The translations under genes were made by a program, and so were the position numbers. A stretch of DNA of 64,000 bases from positions 62,001 to 126,000 of the forward strand of contig JAFTCX010000056.1 of the NCBI GenBank assembly GCA_017454485.1, in the 5' to 3' direction. Each line of letters starts with the position of its first letter. Within the stretch, counting starts at the first letter, position 1. This stretch comes from Clostridia bacterium. GTDB taxonomy: Bacteria; Bacillota; Clostridia; Oscillospirales; Acutalibacteraceae. The notes beneath the pieces were generated by a model. That model ran no database searches. It saw only the letters and a list, made by a program, of their open reading frames with translations, and was not told the origin of the DNA. Positions 17,328-27,645 of this stretch are shown piece by piece.

Positions 17328-18713
17328 TTATTTGTTTTCGCCGTCCTGATCGAGCGGCGCAAATCCCTTTTTGATAAGAAACGCGAGCGGCAGGAACACC
17401 AGTGCGGCGACCGCTGCGGCATAAAGGAACATCTCGCTTGTCGGCACATGCTGCACAACATTATATTCATCCGTATAGACCACAGAAGACGTTGCGGCGG
17501 CATAAGAGCCGAGCGCAGGACCGACGACCATCGGAATGAGCACATAAAAGATCATGCGGATGCCCTGGAACTGTCCGGCCTTGCTCATCGGCGTAAAATC
17601 ACGCACCGAAGCGTTGAGCATTATCATCAGCACCGCATAGCCGACGACGGTCGGCGCCACGGCAAGCAGCAGCGTTTGCAGATTTTGCGCAAATCGCAGC
17701 GCGGCAAGCCCAAACACAAAGCATACCCCTGCGGGCAGCAGCGCCCCGGTCTTGTTCTTTGCGCCGATTTTCAGCAAAAGCAGAATGCCGCCGACCATCA
17801 CAGCGACTGAAACAACCGCGCAAACGATGAACGGTGCGGAAAGAAACGCGATGCCCTCGGACGCGGGCAGGATCACATATTGCAGATAAATCAGCAGATA
17901 CGGGAAGAACACCTGCACGGCGATGGAGAAAAAGCCGAGCGACGCGAGCGCAAGATAGAGCTTTGGATTGTTTTTGATCACAGACGGACGGAAGCCGTAA
18001 AACAAATCGCTCCAGTAATTTGCGCTGCTTTGTTTTTCACGGTGCGCCGGCTCCTGCAGAGTGAACAGGCCGATCACACCGCAAACGATCACAAAACCGC
18101 CGAGACAAAGGAAAAACACATCGTAGCCGATCGCGCCGGATTGCGCAAAAGAACCGACGCCGACCACAAGCCCCATTGCAACGATCGGCAGCGCGGCAAA
18201 CAGCGATTCCACTTTCGGGCGCGTTTGCGGCGTTGTGATATCGGTCACCCAGGCGTTGAACACGGAATCGTTGCTCGTTGAGCCCATAAACGTCATGATG
18301 CAATCCATGAAAATCACGATCCAGACTGTGACGGAAAGAATTTTCACTTCATCGGAAAGATGAAACAGCGCGGCGATATGCTCTCTTGAAATCAGACCGA
18401 ACGCCGCTGTGATCACGCCCCAAAGGATGTAGCCGATGGAGATGAACTGCTTGCGTTTTTGCAGCCGGTCGCTGAGCGTTCCCATAACAAAGGTGGTCAG
18501 CACAGCCGTTGCCGCAGAAAGAGCAACCATCAGACTGATGGCGCGCATGACGGGAATTGCGCCGTCAACAGCGGTCTGTGAAACGCCGGCATAGATCTTG
18601 TTATACAGGAACGTGTTGAAATACATATTTTCCACGTTCCACGCAAGCTGGCCCACCAGCGCAAACAGCACAAGATTGAACCAGATGCGGCCGGAAAGCT
18701 TGTTTTCCTTCAT
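17328..18713 (-). CDS. MFS transporter
   Basis: 461 residues with about twelve hydrophobic segments and a cytoplasmic loop near residues 225-245. The motif GTLSDRLQKRK after the second segment is the MFS loop signature, and the first segment pair (LVGQLAWNVENMYFN) resembles sugar/cation symporter-like MFS proteins of Clostridia. It lies 10 bases after the RlmL-like gene and 29 bases before the ketoreductase. The substrate is unknown. Confidence 0.85.
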   Translation of the reverse strand: MKENKLSGRIWFNLVLFALVGQLAWNVENMYFNTFLYNKIYAGVSQTAVDGAIPVMRAISLMVALSAATAVLTTFVMGTLSDRLQKRKQFISIGYILWGVITAAFGLISREHIAALFHLSDEVKILSVTVWIVIFMDCIMTFMGSTSNDSVFNAWVTDITTPQTRPKVESLFAALPIVAMGLVVGVGSFAQSGAIGYDVFFLCLGGFVIVCGVIGLFTLQEPAHREKQSSANYWSDLFYGFRPSVIKNNPKLYLALASLGFFSIAVQVFFPYLLIYLQYVILPASEGIAFLSAPFIVCAVVSVAVMVGGILLLLKIGAKNKTGALLPAGVCFVFGLAALRFAQNLQTLLLAVAPTVVGYAVLMIMLNASVRDFTPMSKAGQFQGIRMIFYVLIPMVVGPALGSYAAATSSVVYTDEYNVVQHVPTSEMFLYAAAVAALVFLPLAFLIKKGFAPLDQDGENK

Positions 18714-18723
18714 AAAGACCCTC

Positions 18724-19842
18724 CTATGCTTTAAAATACATATAGACCTGACATTTGATCATTCCGTTATAGAGCTTGCGGCGCTTATCGGCTTTTCTGC
18801 CGAAAAACACTTCAAAATCATCGGACGGGCTGATGATGCTGTAGGACCAGCCGCGCCGCTGTTCAAAGCGCGTTCCCATCAAACGGTAGAGGTCTTCCGC
18901 CGCCTTCACATCCAGCAGCCGTTCACCATACGGCGGGTTGCAAATCAGCGTTCCGCGTTCCGTCTGCGGCGCAAAATCACGCAGGTCGCGCCGGGCAAAG
19001 GTGATCAGATGCGCCACACCGGCACGTTCGGCATTGCTTTTGGCAAGCTCCAGCGCCGAAGAATCAATATCGCTGCCGAACGCGGCAAAGGGCGTGTCGT
19101 GCTTTTCCAGCGAAACGGCGCGTTCACGTTCCTGCGTCCAGACGCTTTCGGGAATCTGCTCCCAGCGCTCGGCCGAAAAATGGCGGTTTTTTCCGGGCGC
19201 AATGTTGTTCGCCATCAGCGCCCCTTCAATCAGAATCGTGCCCGAGCCGCACATGGGATCATAGAGTGTGTGATACTCGCGCAAGCGTGAAAAAAAACAC
19301 AAAGAAGCGGCAAGGGTTTCCTTGATCGGCGCACCGCCGGCTTCCAGCCGATAGCCGCGCTTATGCAGTCCGGCGCCGGAGGTGTCAAGCAGCAGAGATA
19401 CCTGATCCTTCATAATGGAAAACTGAATCTGGTGCGTTGCGCCGGTCTCCTCGAACCATGAAATCGAATATTTGCTTTTTAACCGTTCGACAACCGCCTT
19501 TTTGATGATGGACTGACAGTCGCTGACGGAAAAAAGAGTGGAATTCAGGGAATAACCCTTCACAGGGAACGCGTCGCGCGAATCGATCCAATCCTCCCAC
19601 GGCAGCGCCTTTGTGCCCTGAAACAGCTCTTCAAAGGATTTTGCAGCAAAAGTGCCGACAAGGATCTGCACACGCTCGGCAAAGCGAGAACAGATATTGA
19701 CGCGCGCCAGTGTCCCGAAATCGCCCGAGAAAAGCACACGACCGTTTTCGCAGACGACGGACTGCACCTCTAGTGCGCGCAGCTCGTCGGCGATTGGTTT
19801 TTCAAGTCCAAGCAGGCACGGGATCACAAATTGAATGTTCAT
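18724..19842 (-). CDS. THUMP-domain class I rRNA methyltransferase (RlmL/YpsC-like)
   Basis: 372 residues. The N-terminal THUMP region (about 40-165) is followed by a SAM-dependent methylase domain with DPMCGSGTILIEGA (SAM loop) and NPPYGERL, the NPPY motif of N2-guanine methylation. This matches the single-domain relatives of E. coli RlmL, which modify 23S rRNA. The ATG at 19842 is preferred; a TTG four codons earlier is also possible. The ribosome site (GGGGGC) is only fair. Confidence 0.87.
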   Translation of the reverse strand: MNIQFVIPCLLGLEKPIADELRALEVQSVVCENGRVLFSGDFGTLARVNICSRFAERVQILVGTFAAKSFEELFQGTKALPWEDWIDSRDAFPVKGYSLNSTLFSVSDCQSIIKKAVVERLKSKYSISWFEETGATHQIQFSIMKDQVSLLLDTSGAGLHKRGYRLEAGGAPIKETLAASLCFFSRLREYHTLYDPMCGSGTILIEGALMANNIAPGKNRHFSAERWEQIPESVWTQERERAVSLEKHDTPFAAFGSDIDSSALELAKSNAERAGVAHLITFARRDLRDFAPQTERGTLICNPPYGERLLDVKAAEDLYRLMGTRFEQRRGWSYSIISPSDDFEVFFGRKADKRRKLYNGMIKCQVYMYFKA

Positions 19843-19868
19843 AAAAGCCCCCAAAACAATGTAAAAAA

Positions 19869-19890
19869 CGGCGGTGGAAGCCCACCGCCG
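19869..19890 (-). terminator. Intrinsic terminator after hpf
   Basis: A perfect 9-bp GC stem (CGGCGGTGG with CCACCGCCG), 4-base loop and TTTTTT on the minus strand. It separates hpf from the RlmL-like gene. A promoter-like pair lies just upstream of it (19894-19922). Confidence 0.9.
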
Positions 19891-19893
19891 GAT

Positions 19894-19922
19894 ATTGTAT
19901 CATAAAATTTTCAAAAAATCAA
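19894..19922 (-). promoter_or_regulatory. Possible promoter upstream of the hpf terminator
   Basis: TTGATT (19917-19922) and TACAAT (19894-19899) on the minus strand, 17-base spacing, overlapping the hpf stop. If used, the strong hairpin at 19869-19890 would lie at the very 5' end of the RlmL-like transcript. Confidence 0.4.
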
Positions 19923-20446
19923 TCATCTGCGGGCACAAGCAGACCGTAGCCGTCATCATTTCTTGCATAAACCACACAGATCTTGTCATCTTCGCTGTTG
20001 CGGAACATATAGAAGCGGTGGTCCAGCAGGTTCATCTGCAAAATCGCCTCTTCTACGCTCTGCGGTTTCAGCACGATGCTCTTGGAACGCGCAACGCTGA
20101 AATCATCGTCCCCCGGAATCTCTTCCGCCGCGTCAAATGCATCGAACGCACCCGAACGCAGTTTCTTTTCCACGCGGGTCTTGTTCTTGCGAATTTGACG
20201 AATGAGGGAATCCACCGTCTTATCCAGCGCGTCGTTCATATTCACAGCGCGCTCCTGCGCACGGAAGATCATGCCGTTATGGAAGATCGTGACTTCAACG
20301 GTCTGTTCACTCTTTTCCACCGTGGCTGTCACTTTTGCCTCCACTTCGTCAGGGAAGAATTTTTCGATCTTCTTCAGACGTTTTTCAGCACGCTCTTTAA
20401 AGGAATCTCTTGGGGTGCATTTTCTGCCGATCACTGTAATTTTCAT
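19919..20446 (-). CDS. hpf: Long-form ribosome hibernation promoting factor
   Basis: 175 residues. The N-terminal S30AE/YfiA domain (about 1-100) is followed by a linker and the C-terminal dimerisation domain (about 120-175, including SVEEAILQMNLLDHRFYMFRN), the long form that makes 100S ribosome dimers by itself. I chose the ATG at 20446 because AAGGAG is 9 bases upstream; an ATG three codons earlier abuts the site. It has its own promoter and a strong terminator, so it is monocistronic. Confidence 0.95.
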   Translation of the reverse strand: MKITVIGRKCTPRDSFKERAEKRLKKIEKFFPDEVEAKVTATVEKSEQTVEVTIFHNGMIFRAQERAVNMNDALDKTVDSLIRQIRKNKTRVEKKLRSGAFDAFDAAEEIPGDDDFSVARSKSIVLKPQSVEEAILQMNLLDHRFYMFRNSEDDKICVVYARNDDGYGLLVPADD

Positions 20447-20471
20447 AACAGTCATCTCCTTTCTATTTGAG

Positions 20472-20500
20472 ATTATAGCACATTTAAGCTAAAAAATAAA
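20472..20500 (-). promoter_or_regulatory. Promoter of hpf
   Basis: A perfect TATAAT (20472-20477, minus strand) lies 25 bases before the gene. The -35 region is poor (TTTATT at 20495-20500), so activation or another sigma factor may help. Confidence 0.5.
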
Positions 20501-20531
20501 TAAGATTTCGTGATTTTGCTGTAAAAAATGA

Positions 20532-22601
<2,070 letters not shown>

Positions 22602-22602
22602 A

Positions 22603-22763
22603 GTACCCGGTGATTCACTCGGTGCGTGAAGATTGGCGAGGAAATTTTTCGTCAGATGTAACAGAAATCGCGCAGCAAACCTGACGGTTTGTAAGAGATT
22701 TCTGTGCAAAATGACGGAAAATTTACCGTCAAGATTTGCACATCCGAGTTAATCAGTGGGTAC
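22603..22763 (+). repeat. 161-bp palindromic element, copy 1 (MITE-like)
   Basis: Begins GTACCCGGTGATTCACTCGG and ends with a near-complement (CCGAGTTAATCAGTGGGTAC). The two ~75-base halves are imperfect inverted repeats around a CAAACC...GGTTTG centre, so the RNA would form one long hairpin. It is flanked by a 4-bp direct repeat TAAA (22599-22602 and 22764-22767). It sits between the ligA stop and the ligA terminator. There is no convincing gene inside. Copies 2 and 3 (32162 and 41062) have the same length and differ by about 13-15 bases. Confidence 0.9.
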
Positions 22764-22770
22764 TAAAAAA

Positions 22771-22794
22771 CTGCCGGCTGAAAACAGTCGGCAG
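22771..22794 (+). terminator. Bidirectional terminator between ligA and the lipoprotein gene
   Basis: Stem CTGCCGGCTG with CAGTCGGCAG, followed on the plus strand by CATTTTTTT and preceded by AAAAAA, which reads as TTTTTT on the minus strand. It can stop both converging genes. Confidence 0.88.
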
Positions 22795-22801
22795 CATTTT
22801 T

Positions 22802-23812
22802 TTATTTTGCGATATAATAGCAGGAATCGGGAAGCGCCGGTTTAAGATACATGGCGTCGATCGCGCCGACCATGGCGGCGCCTTCCATCAGCACGACGTT
22901 CGCTCTTGCAATCAGATCGACCGCCTGCTGCGTTTTTGCAGCGGCCTGTTTGCGATCGGACTGTTCCTCATTCACCTGCAGCACATCAGCGCTCACAAGA
23001 CCTTTTTCAATCAGCAGATCAGTAGCTTCGCCCGGGTGCAGGTTGACCCATTCCACGCTGGCGCGAAGATCAGCGAGCACCTTCTGCACGCCGTCGGGAT
23101 TACTTTCGATAAAGGACTTCTTTGCAATGACGCAGTTTTCCACAAGCGGCTGGGACTTGCGCGCGTCGATCCACGCGTTCGTCAGCGTAAACGCGACCGC
23201 AGCACCGCTTTTGGCAACGGCCAGTGTGGCGTAAGGTTCCGGCAAAACAGCGATCTGCGCGGAGCCGTCGATCACCTTTTCATACACGGCCGCATCAACG
23301 GAATCTTCTACCGTCGCGGTGACGCCTGCCGTTTCAAGCAGGGATTCCAGCTCCGTTTTCAGCGTACCTATCACACGGGACAACGCTTCTTCAGATGCTG
23401 CTGTCGGTTCACCGACAAGAATCGTTTTTCCGACAAGGTCTTTGACGCCGCCGATCGAAGTGCCGTTCGTCACAACAGACGCGGTGCCGAACGTGTTCAC
23501 GGCGAGGATCTGCACGGAATCCGGCGTTTCATCCAAAAGCTGCGGGACGCGCCACAGCGGCACAACGGCAAGATCGGTGGTCATCGGCGCCGCAGCGATA
23601 TCCGCATCGGAGATCACATAGGTTTCGTCGTCAAACAGCTTTGCCAGGGAAAAGTCTGCAGCCAGTGTGCTGCGTGCAATGGAAATGGGCTTGCCGCTGT
23701 AGGCAACGGCTGCGGGAGTGCGGGGAGTTTCGTTCGTTTCGCCGCAGGCAGCGAGAGAGAACAAGAGCAGGAATACAAGGGAAAGTGCCAGAAACTTCTT
23801 GAGGGGTTTCAT
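22802..23812 (-). CDS. ABC-type substrate-binding lipoprotein (NMT1/SsuA-like)
   Basis: 336 residues. It has a lipoprotein signal peptide with lipobox LAAC (Cys about 23), then a periplasmic-binding-type II fold with a GTASVVTNG-like segment and repeated PEPYA/ATDLLIEKG features of the NMT1/SsuA group, which bind sulfonates, thiamine precursors or other small organics. It overlaps the preceding Crp-type regulator by 4 bases. No permease or ATPase lies nearby, so partners must be encoded elsewhere or the protein is a sensor. Confidence 0.8.
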   Translation of the reverse strand: MKPLKKFLALSLVFLLLFSLAACGETNETPRTPAAVAYSGKPISIARSTLAADFSLAKLFDDETYVISDADIAAAPMTTDLAVVPLWRVPQLLDETPDSVQILAVNTFGTASVVTNGTSIGGVKDLVGKTILVGEPTAASEEALSRVIGTLKTELESLLETAGVTATVEDSVDAAVYEKVIDGSAQIAVLPEPYATLAVAKSGAAVAFTLTNAWIDARKSQPLVENCVIAKKSFIESNPDGVQKVLADLRASVEWVNLHPGEATDLLIEKGLVSADVLQVNEEQSDRKQAAAKTQQAVDLIARANVVLMEGAAMVGAIDAMYLKPALPDSCYYIAK

Positions 23813-24507
23813 AAAACCTCACCTTTCTGTATTTGGTCTTTGGATATACACTGCATCAGCAGCTCCCTGCTGATCAAATAAATGATTTTTCCTTCGCGGC
23901 GGATCACGCCGTCCTCCTGCAGGCAGGAAAACGCACGATAAAGTGAAGGACGCGAAATGTCGAGCATGGTTGCAATCTGCTGCATGGAGCAATCAAGCTC
24001 AAAGGTCATGTTTTCGCCGAACGCATTGTTCAAATAACGCGCCAGACGGTTTTGTGCGTTGCCGCCGGTATAGGTCGTCACACGCTGCTCCAAAGTGATG
24101 ACCCGATCGGAAAGCATACGGATCACTCTCATTGCAAAGTTCGGATCGTCCTGCAAAAGCTGTAAAACACCGGCTTTGGTCAAAAAAAGAACACTGGTAT
24201 CCCGCGTTGCTATGAGAACGTTTGCGGCATTTGAGCCGGTTGAGAACATCGCCTCCATGCCAAAAATACTACCTTCACCAATACGAACTGCGCAAAGGTC
24301 GTTAGCAATTCTACGTTTGATTGCATTGCCGGTTAGAATAAACGCAAGCGTACCGGAAGATGAACGGTCATCGGCGATGATGTCTCCGCGTTGGAAGGTG
24401 CCGGTTTCGGCCTTATCATCCAAGACGGATTCCAGTACTGCAGGATCCGTAGAAGCAAACAATTCATGCATTCGCATTTTATGGGTAATTCGCGCACGCT
24501 GAATCAC
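23809..24507 (-). CDS. Crp/Fnr family transcriptional regulator
   Basis: 232 residues from a GTG at 24507, which has GGAGG 8 bases upstream; a longer open frame upstream lacks a ribosome site. The N-terminal cyclic-nucleotide-binding fold (about 20-130, with GEGSIFGMEAMF) is followed by a C-terminal winged HTH (about 160-225, with MQQIATMLDISRPSLYRAF). No iron-sulfur cysteine cluster of the Fnr type is seen. It is coupled by ATGA to a substrate-binding lipoprotein gene, its likely target. Confidence 0.88.
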   Translation of the reverse strand: MIQRARITHKMRMHELFASTDPAVLESVLDDKAETGTFQRGDIIADDRSSSGTLAFILTGNAIKRRIANDLCAVRIGEGSIFGMEAMFSTGSNAANVLIATRDTSVLFLTKAGVLQLLQDDPNFAMRVIRMLSDRVITLEQRVTTYTGGNAQNRLARYLNNAFGENMTFELDCSMQQIATMLDISRPSLYRAFSCLQEDGVIRREGKIIYLISRELLMQCISKDQIQKGEVL

Positions 24508-24535
24508 GATTGTCACCTCCAAAAAACTGAACCAT

Positions 24536-24564
24536 ATTTTAACACAGACAGAAAAAAAAATCAA
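24536..24564 (-). promoter_or_regulatory. Promoter of the Crp-type regulator
   Basis: TTGATT (24559-24564) and TAAAAT (24536-24541) on the minus strand with 17-base spacing, just before the GGAGG site. Confidence 0.6.
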
Positions 24565-24594
24565 CCCCAAATCTTCCTTTTCTGAAAGAAAAAA

Positions 24595-24624
24595 CAATAC
24601 GCTCGACAAAATGTGAGCGTATTG
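24595..24624 (-). terminator. Intrinsic terminator after the zinc-ribbon/TPR gene
   Basis: A perfect 10-bp stem (CAATACGCTC with GAGCGTATTG), 10-base loop, then TTTTTTC on the minus strand, 20 bases after the stop at 24644. Confidence 0.88.
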
Positions 24625-24643
24625 TTTCAAAACTGTGAACTCT

Positions 24644-26578
24644 TTAACCGGCTGTCGTAGTTGTTACGTCAGCCGCCGCAGTGGCGGTACCGGCTGTTGT
24701 TGTAGTTGTACCGGCGGTTGTTGTGGTTTCGGTCTCAGCCTTTGCCGGAGAGAACACCAGCGTTTCCGTCTGCTTGTCCGGGCCTGTCAGGTTCATCGTT
24801 GCCTGATAGGTGATCTTACCGTCGGCAAACGTCAGCGTTGCGGTCGCAATCGTTTTGTTGTTCGCTCTGTAACGGTCAATGATGTGGTTCTTGGAAACAG
24901 CGCGGTTTGCGGAGAAGAAATAGTAGTTGTCGATCGGCTTGAAGTCCTGCGAACGGTTCTTATTGGGCTTTTCCGCTTCATCGGAGAACACCCAAAGGAG
25001 CTTGCCGCCGGAAAGCTGGAAGTCGGACACAAGGGTGTGATTCTCTTTTTTCGCGCCCTTTTCAATGTTCGACGTCTGCTGCGTGCAGGTGAATGTGCCG
25101 GCATAAGCCGCAAGAGATTTATAGTTGTTGTAATAGGCGAGCAGCTTCTTTGCATAGGGGTAATCTTTCGGCATAGAGTTCAGATCCGTCATTGTCACGC
25201 TGGACATGGAGGCGGACATCTTCTGTGCCACAAGCGTGCAAAGAAGCAGGCCCGGGCTCTTTTGATAATCGCCGAGCGCGGTGAAGATTTCAATGGCGGC
25301 GTCCAGCTTATCTTCCTTGACAAACGTCACGCCCTGCTTATAGATCGTTGCAAGCTGCGTTTTCACATCTTCGGTTTCACCGAGCTGATGAAACAGATTG
25401 ATCGCTTCTTTATAGTTGCCGTTTTCCGCAAGCATTTCGGCAAACTGATACTGCGCTTTCTGAATCTGAACGTCGCAGTCCTGATAATCGCCGAGGGACT
25501 GGAACAGGGAGATGGCTTCTTCAAAGAACTTTTTCCCCACAAGATCGACAGCCTGCAGATACTTTGTGTTTTTGATCTTGTCGGCGGTGTCTTTATAATC
25601 GCCGAGCTTTTGGAAGTTTTCGAGCGCAGCGGCGTAATTGCCGGACTGCATCTGCTCCGTCGCGGTGCGATATGCGCTTTCGCGGGTATAGTAGCCATAG
25701 CCGAAATAACCGCCGGCGCAAAGCAGGATCAGCACAAGAAGGATTGCGACGACCTTGCCGCCCTTTTTCTTCTTGTTGGCCTTTTTCTCTTCTTTGGCAG
25801 CTTTCTTCGCCGCTTTTTTCTCTTCCTTGGAAAGCTTTTCTTTCTTGGCCTTCTTGTCTTTTTTCTTGCCCTTTTTGCCTTCGTCGGCTTCCTCATAATC
25901 ATCGGGGATCAGGCCGTTGAATTCGGGCACGGGTTCTTCACTGCCCTCCACACGGGCAAGCTTTTTGGCGTTGAGCACACGGAAATCGACCTTGCTGAGT
26001 TCGTCCAGCGCACAGCCGCAAACGTGGCAGTTGGCCTCCTCACGCGCATTGATCGCGCCGCAGGCACAGCACCAAAGATCGCGGTCGATCACAGGCTGGA
26101 ACTTTGCGTCGGGCGTGTATTCCATCTGGTATTGCTTCACCATTTCCACATCGCCCTGCAGCAGCGACAGCAGATCCTGCTGCATCGGCAGCGGATTCCA
26201 TTCGGCGTCGGCGTCAGCCGTCCATTTGGTTTCGTCCGCAAACACGACCTCCGTCACGCAGGCCTTGAAGCCGGTCGCTTCCGCAGCGGAAACGATGACA
26301 GCGGATTTTTGTCCGAAAAAGTCGTCACGCGCGGCGGCGAGATGCTGATAAGCATAGGTCATTTTGTCGGCCAGCGCGTTGCCTTCTTCATCCACGGGAA
26401 CAAGGGCGAGCTTTACGGCAGAGATCACCTGACGGCTGATGTTTTTCAGTTTCAACTGCGCCAGCAAAACTTCCTTTTCATGATCCTTGAGCAAAAAGCC
26501 CTGTGCAATCACGACGGGAGCGCCAATTGCATAGAGATTCTCCGGCAAAGAGAACAGTTTTTCAAATCGACCGCTCAT
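24644..26578 (-). CDS. Membrane protein with zinc ribbon, lysine-rich linker and TPR-like repeats
   Basis: 644 residues from the ATG at 26578 (GGAGGTACTATC before it). Visible parts in order: a beta-rich N-terminal region (1-160); a zinc ribbon with CCACG...CHVCG (about 170-190); a highly charged lysine/glutamate linker (about 230-275); one membrane span (about 277-300); repeated units ending LGDYKD, LGDYQD, LGETED and LGDYQK (about 305-450), TPR-like; a globular region; and a threonine/alanine-rich tail. The zinc ribbon should be cytoplasmic and the repeats outside. Such proteins occur in Clostridia, but I know no function. Confidence 0.75.
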   Translation of the reverse strand: MSGRFEKLFSLPENLYAIGAPVVIAQGFLLKDHEKEVLLAQLKLKNISRQVISAVKLALVPVDEEGNALADKMTYAYQHLAAARDDFFGQKSAVIVSAAEATGFKACVTEVVFADETKWTADADAEWNPLPMQQDLLSLLQGDVEMVKQYQMEYTPDAKFQPVIDRDLWCCACGAINAREEANCHVCGCALDELSKVDFRVLNAKKLARVEGSEEPVPEFNGLIPDDYEEADEGKKGKKKDKKAKKEKLSKEEKKAAKKAAKEEKKANKKKKGGKVVAILLVLILLCAGGYFGYGYYTRESAYRTATEQMQSGNYAAALENFQKLGDYKDTADKIKNTKYLQAVDLVGKKFFEEAISLFQSLGDYQDCDVQIQKAQYQFAEMLAENGNYKEAINLFHQLGETEDVKTQLATIYKQGVTFVKEDKLDAAIEIFTALGDYQKSPGLLLCTLVAQKMSASMSSVTMTDLNSMPKDYPYAKKLLAYYNNYKSLAAYAGTFTCTQQTSNIEKGAKKENHTLVSDFQLSGGKLLWVFSDEAEKPNKNRSQDFKPIDNYYFFSANRAVSKNHIIDRYRANNKTIATATLTFADGKITYQATMNLTGPDKQTETLVFSPAKAETETTTTAGTTTTTAGTATAAADVTTTTAG

Positions 26579-26633
26579 GATAGTACCTCCAATAACGTAA
26601 CTCAATCGTTATATTTTTAATGCTGTATTTTTT

Positions 26634-26662
26634 ATTATAATGCCCGTATCAAATTTTGTCAA
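26634..26662 (-). promoter_or_regulatory. Strong promoter of the zinc-ribbon/TPR gene
   Basis: A perfect TTGACA (26657-26662) and perfect TATAAT (26634-26639) on the minus strand, 17-base spacing. Confidence 0.85.
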
Positions 26663-26671
26663 GAAAAATCG

Positions 26672-26715
26672 GGCTTTTCGATGCATTCCTCATCGGCTTT
26701 TCGATGCATTCCTCA
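26672..26715 (-). repeat. 23-bp tandem duplication covering the vanY-like stop codon
   Basis: The 21-base unit GGCTTTTCGATGCATTCCTCA occurs at 26672-26692 and 26695-26715. On the coding strand each unit begins with TGA, the second (upstream) copy being the real stop. Confidence 0.85.
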
Positions 26716-27591
26716 ATAGGCAATCCCCTGTTGATCGAGGAATTCCTCCAGACACAGCCCGCTGTCGCGGATCTGCTTTGCCCATTCCACGCCGACATAG
26801 CGCCAGTGCCAGGGTTCGAACACAATGCCGGTCACATCCTCCTTGCCCTTCGGGTAACGCAGGATAAAGCCGTATTTATACGCGTTTTCAGTCAGCCAGG
26901 TGTATTCCTTCTGATTGACGAACGAATCATAGACGTTGCAAATATCCATGCAAAGGCCGAGGTTGTGTTCGCTTGTGCCGGGCGGCAAAATCACGGTCGC
27001 CGCCTTTTTGGCAGCGTCCTCGCGGGAAAGATGATAGTCCGCCATATAGGTTTCCGTCAGGTGGTTATAGTTGTTCTTCTGCCGCTCATAGGAACGGTAG
27101 GCGGAATACGGCGTAAGAATGATACCGTCCTGCTTTGCTGCGGTATACATCTCCTCGTAATGCGGCGCCACGCGCGCATCAAGATATTTTCCCGTGTCAA
27201 AAATTTCGTCGAGATTCGGTTCATAGCTTTCCGGAAACTCCCGTGTGCCGCTCACGACCACAAGCTGCCAGTTATCGTCTGTCACTTCTACAATATAGCG
27301 CCCGGTATCGGGATTTGTTACACGTTCGGCAGCCACGCTGGAAATCACCTGCGAAGGGGCAGAAGGTTCGGATGCCGAAGCTGTTTCGGTGGTTTGCGTA
27401 TCGGAAACGGAAACGGAAGCAGACGGCGCCTGTGAAGAAGCGGAGGGTTCGGAGGCTGAAGAAGCGGAAGTTTGCGGCGCTTCCTGCAGCGTGCTCTGCT
27501 TGCGGTTGACTAGCTCCAGCGTGCCAAACACTGCGAGCGCCAGAATCAAAAGGATGATGATCACATATTTAAGATCGGAATGTTTTTTCAT
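26713..27591 (-). CDS. D-alanyl-D-alanine carboxypeptidase (VanY/DacB family, M15B)
   Basis: 292 residues. It starts MKKHSDLKYV after an AAGGAGGA site, with one N-terminal membrane anchor (about 8-28), then a long serine/alanine/glutamate-rich spacer (about 35-95). The catalytic domain carries SAYRSYERQ, the zinc motif TSEHNLGLCMDI and the second zinc histidine in WHWRYVG. The enzyme should trim the terminal D-Ala of peptidoglycan peptides outside the membrane. It follows the M28 peptidase by about 54 bases. Confidence 0.92.
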   Translation of the reverse strand: MKKHSDLKYVIIILLILALAVFGTLELVNRKQSTLQEAPQTSASSASEPSASSQAPSASVSVSDTQTTETASASEPSAPSQVISSVAAERVTNPDTGRYIVEVTDDNWQLVVVSGTREFPESYEPNLDEIFDTGKYLDARVAPHYEEMYTAAKQDGIILTPYSAYRSYERQKNNYNHLTETYMADYHLSREDAAKKAATVILPPGTSEHNLGLCMDICNVYDSFVNQKEYTWLTENAYKYGFILRYPKGKEDVTGIVFEPWHWRYVGVEWAKQIRDSGLCLEEFLDQQGIAY

Positions 27592-27645
27592 TGAATCCTC
27601 CTTGAGCAAGAATCGGGACTGTTTGTGCAAACAGCCCCTTTTTTA

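Noticed and set aside
23809..24630. A longer Crp-type protein starting near 24630
   Set aside because: The extra residues run across the promoter and poly-A region; the GTG at 24507 has the only good ribosome site.
24635..26620. A 661-codon open frame on the plus strand with hydrophobic stretches
   Set aside because: It is the complement of the zinc-ribbon/TPR gene; the Phe/Leu-rich part mirrors the lysine-rich linker.
27615..27644. Hairpin GGGACTGTTTG/CAAACAGCCCC with TTTTTT
   Set aside because: The T-run is on the plus strand, where no gene ends. On the coding (minus) strand it lacks a U-run, so it is not a terminator between the M28 and VanY-type genes.
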